Assembly: GCF_000152905.1 (NCBI RefSeq)
Contig: NZ_CH672417.1
Span: 133,585 to 197,584, forward strand
Length of the DNA stretch: 64,000 nt
Origin: Nitrobacter sp. Nb-311A
Lineage (GTDB): Bacteria; Pseudomonadota; Alphaproteobacteria; Rhizobiales; Xanthobacteraceae
Reading direction: 5' to 3'
A program made the translations under genes and the position numbers. Within the stretch, counting starts at the first letter, position 1, and each line of letters begins with the position of its first letter. The notes below the pieces were generated by a model. It made no database searches, was not told where the DNA came from, and was given only the letters and a program-made list of their open reading frames with translations. This document shows positions 9,039-18,155 of the stretch, in pieces.

Positions 9039-9880
9039 GCGGTGATGAACCGCAACGCCGGATTCGGCTGTGCGCGGACGATTACGGAATCAGTCCGGGC
9101 GTCAACCGCGCGATCCGCGATCTCATCGAAAGGGAACGTATCAACGCGACGTCGGTGATGGTGGTCGGCCCGGCAGCCGGCCGCGATGAAATCGAAGCGC
9201 TGAAAGCGGCGGGCGAGCGCCATCCGCATTGCGCAATCGGCCTGCACCTCACCCTGACCGCGCCGTTTCATCCGCTCACCCTGCATTACCAGCCGCTGGA
9301 CGGCGGGCTGTTTCCACCGCTTTCGAAGATGCTGCGCGCCAGCCTGTCGCGCCGGCTTGAGCCCGAGATGATTCTCGACGAGGTGACGGCGCAGATCGCG
9401 GCGTTTGTGCAACGATTTGGCCGCACACCAGAGTATGTCGACGGCCATCAGCATGTGCAGATTTTCCCACAGGTGCGCGGCGCCTTCCTGACCGCCGTCA
9501 AGACTGCCGCGCCGGATGCATGGGTGCGCCAGTGTGGCCGCAGCCGGCACCCGCTGTCGCAACGATTCGCCACCCCGAAGGCGGTGCTGCTGGATATTCT
9601 GAGTGCGGGATTTCGCCGCCGCGCCGCGCGTGCGGGCATCCGCTTCAATCCGTCGTTCGCCGGCGCCTATGACTTCGCGCAGCCTGACTTCGCCGCGCTG
9701 ATGCAGGGATTTCTGAACGGTTCGCCGGATGGCGGTCTGATCATGTGCCACCCCGGCTTCGTCGATGACATCTTGCTCGCGCTCGATCCCCTCACCGACC
9801 AGCGCGAGCGGGAATACGCATTTCTGGCCGGGGATGGCTTCGGCGACATGCTGGCGGCCAACCGGGTGACATTGAGCTGA
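9035..9880 (+). CDS. ChbG/HpnK-family carbohydrate deacetylase
   Basis: YdjC/ChbG/HpnK proteins are metal-dependent hydrolases that remove acetyl groups from N-acetylated sugars. Visible metal and catalytic motifs are the N-terminal CADDYGISPGVNRAI (DD pair), AIGLHLTLT and EYVDGHQHVQIFP, with a conserved histidine late in MCHPGFVDD. The 281-residue length fits. No signal peptide or membrane segment is present, so it should act on the cytosolic side. Translational coupling to the membrane glycosyltransferase suggests deacetylation of a lipid-linked N-acetylhexosamine; this is inference. HpnK itself acts on hopanoids, but no hopanoid genes lie nearby. Confidence 0.85.
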   Translation: MSGDEPQRRIRLCADDYGISPGVNRAIRDLIERERINATSVMVVGPAAGRDEIEALKAAGERHPHCAIGLHLTLTAPFHPLTLHYQPLDGGLFPPLSKMLRASLSRRLEPEMILDEVTAQIAAFVQRFGRTPEYVDGHQHVQIFPQVRGAFLTAVKTAAPDAWVRQCGRSRHPLSQRFATPKAVLLDILSAGFRRRAARAGIRFNPSFAGAYDFAQPDFAALMQGFLNGSPDGGLIMCHPGFVDDILLALDPLTDQREREYAFLAGDGFGDMLAANRVTLS

Positions 9881-9971
9881 TCCGCCCACCACCCGAAAAT
9901 ATTATCCGGCGGCACTACTTGCGACACAAAAGTACAACTACATCCCGAGAGCCATCTTTTGGGAGAGCGCC

Positions 9972-10742
9972 ATGACGCCGGAAGAACGACAGTTGGTTGA
10001 CGACCTCTTCACCCGCCTCGCCGGCGTCGAGAACACGCCGCACGATCCCGCCGCCGCCGCCGCGATCGCCGAGGGTCTGCGGCGCGCGCCCAACGCACTT
10101 TACACGCTGGTGCAAACGGTTTTGGTGCAAGACGAAGCTCTAAGACGCGCCCATGATCGCATCCAGCAGCTCGAGGCCGGCGGAGCCGACGGTCAGGCTG
10201 CCTCGGCGGGCGGATTCCTCGGCCAGATGCGCGACACTATATTCGGCACGCCCGCGCCGCGCGGTTCGGTTCCGAACGTCCCTCCGGCGCCTTCCGGCCG
10301 TCCAGTCTGGAATACAGGCGAGGCGTTGCAGCAGACCGGACAAGCCGGACGCTCCGATCGGGGACCTGGTAGCTCGCCCTACGGCACGTTGCCCCCGCAA
10401 GCAGGCGGAGGCTCGTTTCTCGGAACGGCGGCAGCAGCAGCCGTGGGAGCCGTAGGCGGCGGTCTGCTTCTGAGCAGTATCCGCTCCATGATGGGCGGCG
10501 GCGAAGCGCATGCCAGCAGCTTCGGTGATTCCGGCAGCCTCGGCAGCTCACCAAAGCCGGGCGGCGCCGGCGATCAATCAGCTAGTAATCTGGCGCGCGA
10601 GGCCGGTGTGAACGACATCGGATCGCAACAGCATGACGACCCGTCGCATGGGGGCTCATTCGATCAGGATGAGGACGACATCGATTCCGACGATTTCGAT
10701 GATTTCGCCGACTTCGACGACGATGATGATAACTACGCCTGA
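9972..10742 (+). CDS. DUF2076 family protein
   Basis: The first 75 residues (MTPEERQLVDDLFTRLAGVE ... LQQLEA-like coiled end) match the DUF2076 domain of unknown function. A Gly/Pro/Ala-rich middle contains one hydrophobic glycine-rich helix (residues ~150-175), which may be a membrane or glycine-zipper segment. The last 35 residues are almost entirely Asp/Glu, a striking acidic tail. There is no signal peptide. It is followed by a clear hairpin terminator at 10765..10788. No function is known; the glycine-zipper plus acidic tail suggests membrane or periplasmic association, which is inference. Confidence 0.88.
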   Translation: MTPEERQLVDDLFTRLAGVENTPHDPAAAAAIAEGLRRAPNALYTLVQTVLVQDEALRRAHDRIQQLEAGGADGQAASAGGFLGQMRDTIFGTPAPRGSVPNVPPAPSGRPVWNTGEALQQTGQAGRSDRGPGSSPYGTLPPQAGGGSFLGTAAAAAVGAVGGGLLLSSIRSMMGGGEAHASSFGDSGSLGSSPKPGGAGDQSASNLAREAGVNDIGSQQHDDPSHGGSFDQDEDDIDSDDFDDFADFDDDDDNYA

Positions 10743-10764
10743 CGCGCCGGGTCCTCAGCCACAC

Positions 10765-10788
10765 AACGGCCGCCCATAGGCGGCCGTT
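10765..10788 (+). terminator. hairpin terminator after the DUF2076 gene
   Basis: A perfect 10-bp stem, AACGGCCGCC with GGCGGCCGTT, encloses a CATA loop. No long T run follows. It lies between the convergent DUF2076 and L,D-transpeptidase genes, so it may serve both strands. Confidence 0.7.
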
Positions 10789-10810
10789 GCCGTCGGGAAT
10801 CGATCCAGCG

Positions 10811-11589
10811 TCAGATCACCACCACCCTGACGCCGACGCGAACCCGATCATAGAGATCGATGACGTCCTGGTTGCGCATCCGGATGCAGCCGGACGATAC
10901 GTTGGTGCCGATTGTCCACGGCTCGTTGGAACCATGGATGCGGTAGAGTGATGAACCGAGATACATCGCCCGAGCGCCGAGCGGGTTCTGGGGCCCGCCC
11001 TCCATGTGACGCGGCAGATCGGGGCGGCGCTTCAGCATTTGCGCCGGCGGTGTCCAGTCCGGCCATTCCCTCTTCGCCGTTATCGTCTTGACGCCGGACC
11101 ACAAAAAGCCGGGCTTGCCGACGCCGACTCCGTAGCGAAGCGCCCTGCCATTGCCTTGCACGAGGTAGAGGAACTTGCGCGACGTATCGATGATGATGGT
11201 GCCGGCGGGTTCCTTGCCGCGATATTCGACGAGCTGCCGCTCGAATTCGGATCGAACGCGGGATGCGCGGCCTCGCTCGCGTCCTGCTCCGGCATGATCT
11301 GCTGCGGTTGCGGCGCGTAGAGCGGGCGCGAATCATAGCGTTGCTGCGGATAATGCGATCCCTGTTGCTGGACATCTCCAAACAACAACTCGACGAAACC
11401 GCCGCCCATGTTGGGCCGCTCGGCATATGCAAGGCGCTGCCCGGAATGCTGCAACGCGGATTGGTCGGCATAAACGACGGTCGGCTCGGTGAAGAACCTG
11501 GCCTGGGGGTCTCGTGCGACAGCCTGCTGCATCGTGAGGCCGGCAAGCGACACGCCCGCCAGGAGCGCGAAGGATATGTGTCTGAACAT
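10811..11589 (-). pseudogene. L,D-transpeptidase (ErfK/YbiS/YkuD type) with a frameshift
   Basis: YkuD enzymes form L,D cross-links in peptidoglycan or attach proteins to it. The first part (ATG 11589, signal peptide MFRHISFALLAGVSLAG..., then FFTEPTVVYADQS) is read in one frame down to about 11248. The catalytic part is in another frame: after the shift it reads FERQLVEYRGKEPAGTII, then FLYLVQGNGRALRYGVG and the active site HGSNEPWTIG with SSGCIRM (catalytic Cys). One missing base between the codons for Asp-Pro and Phe-Glu-Arg, near 11246-11248, explains the break. Either this copy is inactive or the sequence has an error; every other element of the gene looks intact. Confidence 0.85.
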
Positions 11590-11874
11590 CGACGTACTCT
11601 GCACTGTTTCGCCGTGATTGATCGCCGGAAGCCGCGTCAATGGCGCACCCTTCCCGCACAGCGAATAAGAATCAAAACCGCGTCGGTTTGGTAAACGGAA
11701 CCGTGGTTTGATTCACCACGCCGTCGATATGGCGGGGTTCTTTCCCGTAGCGTTTATTTTCCGTGAATGGGCATCGCTGTGCGCCGCAGATTTGTGGCGA
11801 ATAGTTCCCGCATGAACCGGTCGTTAAAACACGCCGGTGTAAGAACCAATCGAGTTCAAAAGCCGGGGAATCTG

Positions 11875-12654
11875 ATGGCTGTTCAACGCAAGCGCTTCCG
11901 CGTCGAGGAAATCCTGAGCGGCGGCACGCCGGTCATCACAGCCGTCGACGACGCGCCAATGCCGGTGCATCGCGAAATCATGGCGGAGTTGCGGGCGATC
12001 CGTCAACAGATGGGAGCTCCACGTCTCGACGGCACCGCCGAGGCGGACGCAGCCGATGACGGGACCGTCAGCCGCGAGATCACCGACGCGCAAATGCTGC
12101 TTCAGACCTACCGCGCGCAAATCGAACAATGCGAAAAGCTCAAGACCGAACTCGATCTGATTTACGACGCCATCAACCGCACCAAGCAGGAGATCGCTGT
12201 TCTGCATGGCAAGAGTTTCAGCGGCGACGAGATTGCGAAGGTTACCGACGAGCTTGGCGCCGTGGTGGGAGGCACCGAGCAGGCGACGCAACAGATTCTG
12301 GAGGCCGCCGAGGCGATCGATCAGTCGGCCGGGGCCCTGTCCAAGGCGGCATCGCCGGAGCAGGCGAGATTGCTGAGCGAGGAAATCCAGGAACGCGTGA
12401 TCTCGATTTTCGAAGCGTGTAATTTCCAGGATCTTACCGGCCAGCGCATTGCCAAGGTGATGGGCACGATGAAGTTCATCGAGCATCATATCAATGTCAT
12501 GATGGATATCTGGGGCGGCGTTGACGCCATCCGTGCCCATGCGCCGCCGATCATCGATGATCGCGTCGGAGATGCAAGGTTACTGAACGGTCCGAAGCTG
12601 GAAGGCGACGAGGGACACGCTTCCCAGGACGATATCGACGCGCTGTTCGGTTAG
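11875..12654 (+). CDS. cheZ: CheZ-family protein phosphatase
   Basis: CheZ speeds dephosphorylation of CheY-P in chemotaxis. The long central helices (residues ~75-200) end in the signature FEACNFQDLTGQRIAKVM, which carries the catalytic Gln and Asp. The extreme C-terminus QDDIDALFG matches the CheY-binding peptide. The open frame begins at 11767, but ATG 11875 follows a CCGGGGA ribosome site and starts MAVQRKRFRVEEIL, as expected. No other chemotaxis or flagellar gene is in this window, so it is an orphan here. The gene converges on the lipoprotein gene at 12695. Confidence 0.9.
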   Translation: MAVQRKRFRVEEILSGGTPVITAVDDAPMPVHREIMAELRAIRQQMGAPRLDGTAEADAADDGTVSREITDAQMLLQTYRAQIEQCEKLKTELDLIYDAINRTKQEIAVLHGKSFSGDEIAKVTDELGAVVGGTEQATQQILEAAEAIDQSAGALSKAASPEQARLLSEEIQERVISIFEACNFQDLTGQRIAKVMGTMKFIEHHINVMMDIWGGVDAIRAHAPPIIDDRVGDARLLNGPKLEGDEGHASQDDIDALFG

Positions 12655-12694
12655 ATCCTGCCGAGCCAGCCTGGACCACACTCTGACCGGCTGC

Positions 12695-13210
12695 TCAGCG
12701 CTTCGGCGCGCAGCGAACATAAACCATATTGCCGTAGCGGGTCGCAGCATCCGGGTCGATGAAGCGCGTAACCAACACGCGGCCGTCGAAGGAGATAATC
12801 TCGCGATCTTTCGGACCGGCAGGGGGGCCTTCCGGCCCGATGTAGTTCTTGCCGCTCTGGCTTCCCTTGAGCCGCAACTCCTGGGGCGTCGCCTCGTCGG
12901 CAAGATGCATGATGACGCCGCCATTGCCGCCCGCACTGATCACGTATGGATTCCGGCATTGCGACTTTGCCGCCGACTCGGTCCGCGCCCGGTCGTTCGG
13001 ATTCTGATAAGAGGCAAGACCCCACCGTCCGACCAGTTCCTCGGCGCGGACCGTAGCCGGAATCTCGGGCTCGACGGGCGGCTGGGGCGGCGGCGCCGGC
13101 TGCGTAGACAGTCCGATCGAGCCGATCGACCCGCATCCGCCGAGAAACACCGCCAGGGCCGCGGCCGCCCCAAGGTTCAAAGCCGCGCGTCCGCCGTCTG
13201 ATTTGACCAT
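12695..13210 (-). CDS. lipoprotein of unknown function
   Basis: Starting at ATG 13210, a short basic N-terminus and a hydrophobic stretch lead to a lipobox, VFLGGC, so the protein should be processed by signal peptidase II and anchored by a lipidated cysteine. A Pro-rich linker ([13 protein letters not shown]) follows. The remaining ~120 residues form a compact domain ([13 protein letters not shown] ... [12 protein letters not shown]) with two cysteines. An upstream in-frame ATG at 13264 would spoil the signal sequence. I do not recognise the domain. It is transcribed away from the groES promoter. Confidence 0.82.
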   Translation of the reverse strand: MVKSDGGRAALNLGAAAALAVFLGGCGSIGSIGLSTQPAPPPQPPVEPEIPATVRAEELVGRWGLASYQNPNDRARTESAAKSQCRNPYVISAGGNGGVIMHLADEATPQELRLKGSQSGKNYIGPEGPPAGPKDREIISFDGRVLVTRFIDPDAATRYGNMVYVRCAPKR

Positions 13211-13379
13211 TATAAGTACCCCGACCGAATTTCCGACCGCTGTGCCCCAGGCAGCCAGACCCAAGAAGCAGCCAGACCTGAGAAAATGAGATCGCAGCCC
13301 CCGTGCTCGCCAACGCGGAGAAGCTACGACATTGATTGCGTCTATCCTACACGCCTCACTAACGGCTTAAGAGGCTTGC

Positions 13380-13444
13380 TTGACAGCATGACTGCCAAGC
13401 CATATTCCCGCCAACGGATAGCACTCTCGGAATATGATTGCCAA
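13380..13444 (+). promoter_or_regulatory. groESL promoter and CIRCE-like operator
   Basis: TTGACA at 13380-13385, a 17-bp spacer and TATTCC at 13403-13408 form a sigma-70-type promoter. At 13418-13444 lies a diverged CIRCE element: ATAGCACTC, nine bases, then GATTGCCAA (consensus TTAGCACTC / GAGTGCTAA; 8 of 9 and 7 of 9 matches). Its place just after the expected start point is where HrcA binds to repress chaperonin genes. HrcA control is inferred from the known role of CIRCE. Confidence 0.78.
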
Positions 13445-13531
13445 AAGATACGAATCGCCCGGCGTCGCGAATCACAGCGCATGTATCCATCAATGGCAAT
13501 TCAGAGTCCTGCGAACCCCCGGAGGAGCATT

Positions 13532-13828
13532 ATGGCTAAGACCAAATTTCGTCCGCTGCATGACCGTGTTGTGGTCAAACGGATTGATGCCGAAGAAAAG
13601 ACCAAGGGCGGCATCATCATTCCCGACACGGCAAAGGAAAAGCCCTCGCAGGGCGAAGTCGTGGCCGTCGGCCCTGGCGGGCGCGACGAAACCGGCAAGC
13701 TGACCCCTATCGACGTCAAAGTCGGCGACAAAGTGCTGTTCGGCAAGTGGTCGGGTACCGAAATCAAGCTCGACGGCCAGGAACTCCTGATCATGAAGGA
13801 GTCGGATATCATGGGCGTCGTCGGCTAG
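13532..13828 (+). CDS. groES: co-chaperonin GroES
   Basis: GroES caps the GroEL cylinder and closes the folding chamber. The 98-residue protein starts [20 protein letters not shown], includes the mobile-loop region [20 protein letters not shown] and ends with the usual SDIMGVVG. The longer open frame (from 13286) is upstream leader sequence; ATG 13532 has a strong GGAGGA site. It is preceded by a promoter with a CIRCE-like operator. An unusually long 302-bp gap containing two repeat elements separates it from groEL. Confidence 0.98.
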   Translation: MAKTKFRPLHDRVVVKRIDAEEKTKGGIIIPDTAKEKPSQGEVVAVGPGGRDETGKLTPIDVKVGDKVLFGKWSGTEIKLDGQELLIMKESDIMGVVG

Positions 13829-13834
13829 AGCCTT

Positions 13835-13859
13835 CCGCTTCTGATTGAATCAGAAGCGG
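13835..13859 (+). terminator. strong hairpin after groES (repeat-family core)
   Basis: CCGCTTCTGAT and ATCAGAAGCGG form an 11-bp perfect stem around TGA, 7 bp after the groES stop codon. The same core hairpin occurs at 57395..57435 and 33006..33032. No T run follows, so it may act as an RNA stabiliser or processing site as much as a terminator. Confidence 0.6.
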
Positions 13860-13879
13860 GACTCTATGATCTGACCTGA

Positions 13880-13953
13880 CGCGTTTTCTTCACGCGAACC
13901 GGTATCCATCCTCGGGTCAAGCCGAGGACATGCTTCGCTCGAAAACGCTCTAG
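13880..13953. repeat. long half copy of palindromic repeat family 1
   Basis: It runs from CGCGTTTTCTTCACGCGAAC to CTCGAAAACGCTCTAG, with an inner hairpin CCTCGG / CCGAGG. With the hairpin at 13835..13859 it forms one half plus the core of the composite element seen at 57333..57516. Confidence 0.85.
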
Positions 13954-13981
13954 CCCCCCGCAATCGACGTTCCGATTGATG

Positions 13982-14089
13982 CGTCATGCCCGGACCTGAT
14001 CCGGGTATCCATCCTGCAAAACGATGGATTGCCCGGCATAAGCGAGCGAAGCGATGCCGTTCTTCGAACCGCCAAGCCCGGCAATGACG
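13982..14089. repeat. palindromic repeat family 2, between groES and groEL
   Basis: The ends are CGTCATGCCCGG and CCCGGCAATGACG, near-inverted copies. Inside are CCGGACCTGATCCGG and CATCC / GGATTG arms. A relative with the same CGTCAT...ATGACG ends lies at 47852..47941. Confidence 0.75.
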
Positions 14090-14124
14090 TTCAGGGAGAG
14101 CGGCAGACAACAAAACAGGAGTAA

Positions 14125-15774
<1,650 letters not shown>

Positions 15775-15800
15775 GCCGCTTCAACGACACGACTTCGTCG

Positions 15801-15830
15801 GAAGGCCGCCTCCGGGCGGCCTTCTTTTTT
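15801..15830 (+). terminator. Rho-independent terminator of groESL
   Basis: GAAGGCCGCC and GGCGGCCTTC form a perfect 10-bp stem around TCCG, followed immediately by a run of six T. Confidence 0.95.
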
Positions 15831-15847
15831 CGCGAAAGCGGGTTTTG

Positions 15848-15940
15848 GAGCATTTTCCGGCGAAGTGGATGCCGGTTCGCCGCACGAAAATGCGACCAGA
15901 CAAAATTTCTAGAGCATGCTCCGATTCAACTTGCTCTAGG
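15848..15940. repeat. palindromic repeat, variant of family 1
   Basis: It begins GAGCATTTTCCGGCGAAGTG, continues with the same GCCGGTTCGC core as family 1, and ends in AGAGCATGCTC ... TTGCTCTAG. It fills the gap between the groESL terminator and the next gene. Confidence 0.75.
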
Positions 15941-15972
15941 GTAAGGACCGATTCGACAAGCGGAGATTCTCC

Positions 15973-17169
15973 ATGCGCGCGCTGCGGCTGTGCCTGATCA
16001 GTGTAATGATCGTTTTGCCGGGAACTCTGCAAGCGCAGGACCGGCCGCTTCCCAGGGCCACGCCTGGCGCGGAGGTGAGATACTTCACCTCCATCGACGG
16101 ACTGATGGAAGGCAATGCGGATGTCATCCTCAAGGAGACGCGCCAGGGCAAGACCGTCACGGGCGCCGTTCTCGACGTGTGTTACCCTGCGGAAAAGGGC
16201 TCCAGCCGCAAGGATCGATTCGTCGCCAACCTCGCGGTGAACGGTTCAACCCTGACCGGCAAGACGCAAAGCATCGGCGACAAGCTGCCGGTCACGGTGA
16301 AGCTCACACGCAAGCCCACAGGCGATACCTTCGAGTTTGGGGGCACGATCAGCGTCGGCCAGAAAGTTACCGACGTGACCTCGACAGACAATTCCGACCT
16401 CAGCGAGGCCGAGTTCAACGATGCCCGGACGACCGACGACGGCATCGTCGCATCGCCGAAGGATTTCACCGAGGTGTCTCCCGAAGCCATCGCCGTGAAA
16501 GTGAAGATCGACGCCGCGATCGATCTGCTCAAAGAGTTAAAGGGACAAAATGTCGAGGTGCTGCTGAACAGCCTCGGGGTGAACTGCGAGGCGCTGCGGG
16601 CGGGAGCCCAGGTCATTGACATCAACGTCGATCCGGAGCGTGCGCCCTCCCTTGTCGCCCGGTTGAAGGCAATGCCCGGCGTGGTCGCGGCGGGCTGGAG
16701 CGCCGGGATGTTCGACATGGAGCGCACCATCCGGTTTCCGGCCGCGCAATGGCGCGACAAGGGCAAGCTCAATCGTGACAAGCTCGCGACCACGATCTCC
16801 GGCGCGCTGGAAAAAGCCCTGGATGCAAAACCGATGTCAGCAAAATGGAATGACGACACCGGCAAACTGACGCTGACCTTCAAACGCCCCAGCAAGCTGG
16901 TTCCGGCGCTCGGGTTGACCGAGACTATCAAAGTGACGGCATTACCAGGCCCGGACAGGCCCGATGAATCCGACCACATCATGCTCTGGGTCGGCGTTCC
17001 CTCGATCAGCACTGCGGACGAAACTGACGGGCCGAGGCTCGGCCTCGCCGACGATCTGTCAGCCGGCGACGGCGAGAGTGTCGAAACCGATGACAGCGGC
17101 GCGGTGGATGCATTGGCGAAACAATTCAAAGCCCAGCGCTGGGACCTCGATAAATCGGCCTGGAAATAG
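15973..17169 (+). CDS. secreted protein of unknown function
   Basis: I do not recognise this 398-residue protein. MRALRLCLISVMIVLPGTLQ is a clear signal peptide ending at QAQ. The mature part is soluble and mostly polar, with alternating short beta-like segments (VTGAVLDVCYPAE, FVANLAVNGSTLTGKTQSIG) and a later helical region (KIDAAIDLLKELKGQNVEVL). Two cysteines are present. No membrane anchor or catalytic motif is visible. It stands alone after the groESL terminator, with a repeat element in its leader. Periplasmic location is the only inference I can support. Confidence 0.8.
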   Translation: MRALRLCLISVMIVLPGTLQAQDRPLPRATPGAEVRYFTSIDGLMEGNADVILKETRQGKTVTGAVLDVCYPAEKGSSRKDRFVANLAVNGSTLTGKTQSIGDKLPVTVKLTRKPTGDTFEFGGTISVGQKVTDVTSTDNSDLSEAEFNDARTTDDGIVASPKDFTEVSPEAIAVKVKIDAAIDLLKELKGQNVEVLLNSLGVNCEALRAGAQVIDINVDPERAPSLVARLKAMPGVVAAGWSAGMFDMERTIRFPAAQWRDKGKLNRDKLATTISGALEKALDAKPMSAKWNDDTGKLTLTFKRPSKLVPALGLTETIKVTALPGPDRPDESDHIMLWVGVPSISTADETDGPRLGLADDLSAGDGESVETDDSGAVDALAKQFKAQRWDLDKSAWK

Positions 17170-17228
17170 CCGCATCCGGTTCTCCCGCGATGGGGTTGAT
17201 CCGCGCACGTATGGCCTACCCCACGCTC

Positions 17229-17636
17229 TCAATTCGTATTCAAATGAAAGCGCACCGTGGTCGGTCCGATGAACGAGATCTCGTCGCCCTGTCGCTCCCA
17301 GGTGACGGCAGCGGAGAGCGCCGCGACCAGATCGTCATCGGCTTTGGCTTTGTCCGGCGGACAGGAGCGGTCCTCCAGCGGACCGGCCGCGAAGATGACG
17401 GTCTCACCGGCAACCGAGAACTGGCCCTTCCCGCCCTTGCACCACAATTCGAACTTGGCCCCGCCGCTGTCGCCGATCTCCAGCGATGGCACTCGCTTTG
17501 ACCCAGGCTGCGGCGATGCATCCAGCGTCATCTCGAGACCAAACGGAAATCCATCCTGCGCCGACGCTGGCCACGCGTTGACGGCTCCCAGTGCGATCGC
17601 GACCACACCCGACAGAAACGCGAACCTTGCAGCCAT
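17229..17636 (-). CDS. small secreted protein, possibly META-domain-like
   Basis: The 135-residue protein has a signal peptide (MAARFAFLSGVVAIALG ... PASAQ). The mature part is beta-rich: SLEIGDSGGAKFELWCKG, GQFSVAGETVIFAAGPLED and DEISFIGPTTVRFHL. The order of strands and the CPP-like turn resemble META/HslJ domains of periplasmic stress proteins, but the match is loose and from memory. Two cysteines could pair. It converges on the gene ending at 17169 and is not clearly in an operon. Confidence 0.7.
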   Translation of the reverse strand: MAARFAFLSGVVAIALGAVNAWPASAQDGFPFGLEMTLDASPQPGSKRVPSLEIGDSGGAKFELWCKGGKGQFSVAGETVIFAAGPLEDRSCPPDKAKADDDLVAALSAAVTWERQGDEISFIGPTTVRFHLNTN

Positions 17637-17658
17637 CCGCCCTCATTGAACGATCAAC

Positions 17659-17699
17659 GAGCCTTTCCGCTTCTCTTGGAATCAGACGCGGAAGGGCTC
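17659..17699. repeat. degenerate core hairpin of repeat family 1
   Basis: GAGCC...TTCCGC pairs with GCGGAA...GGCTC around a central CTTGGAATC. It resembles the core hairpin at 57395..57435 but with mismatches, and lies just downstream of the lysine-rich protein gene. Confidence 0.55.
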
Positions 17700-17715
17700 T
17701 AAACCTCATCTCGTT

Positions 17716-18132
17716 CTAATTGCCGTCCTCTCCCGAGCCTGATCCGCTCTGATCACCTTGGGATGGAGCCGCAGGCTCCGGCATCGCCCAACTCGTGTCA
17801 GGCATGGGGGTGGCCATGGGCTTTGGCGCGGCGCGCTTGGCAACCGCCTTCTTCGTCGAGGCCCTGCGCTTGGTCGCCGGTTTCCTTGCGGACTTTCCGG
17901 TGGACTTCTTGGCTGATTTTTTAGCTGATTTTTTGGCTGACTTCTTGGCCGATTTTTTAGCGGCTTTACCCGGAGACTTCTTCGCCGATTTTTTCTTGAC
18001 CGCCTTCTTTTTGGAAGCCTTCTTCACCGACTTCTTGCCGGACTTCTTCGTGGACTTCCTGTTTGCCGCTACAGCCTTCTTCTTGCTTTTCTTGGCCTTA
18101 ACACCCTTCGCTTTGCTGGATTTCTTAGCCAT
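17716..18132 (-). CDS. lysine-rich histone-H1-like protein
   Basis: Starting at ATG 18132 (MAKKSSKAKGVKAKKSKKK) the protein is dominated by Lys, Ala and Ser for about 100 residues, with repeats of AKKS and KKS; four near-identical AKKSAKKS units sit in the middle. A neutral, Pro/Met/Ser-rich tail ends it. This composition is that of bacterial H1-like nucleoid proteins (AlgP/HC1 types), which bind DNA through the basic tail; DNA binding is inferred from composition. The DNA itself is repetitive (tandem 12-mers, 17911..17960), so length may vary between strains. It starts 23 bp after glcF and could be read from the same transcript. Confidence 0.8.
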   Translation of the reverse strand: MAKKSSKAKGVKAKKSKKKAVAANRKSTKKSGKKSVKKASKKKAVKKKSAKKSPGKAAKKSAKKSAKKSAKKSAKKSTGKSARKPATKRRASTKKAVAKRAAPKPMATPMPDTSWAMPEPAAPSQGDQSGSGSGEDGN

Positions 18133-18155
18133 GGTGGTTCTCCTGTTGCCGCCGA

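Noticed and set aside
17911-17960. Short tandem repeats as a possible CRISPR-like array
   Set aside because: They are 12-bp units within the lysine-rich coding gene with no spacers.
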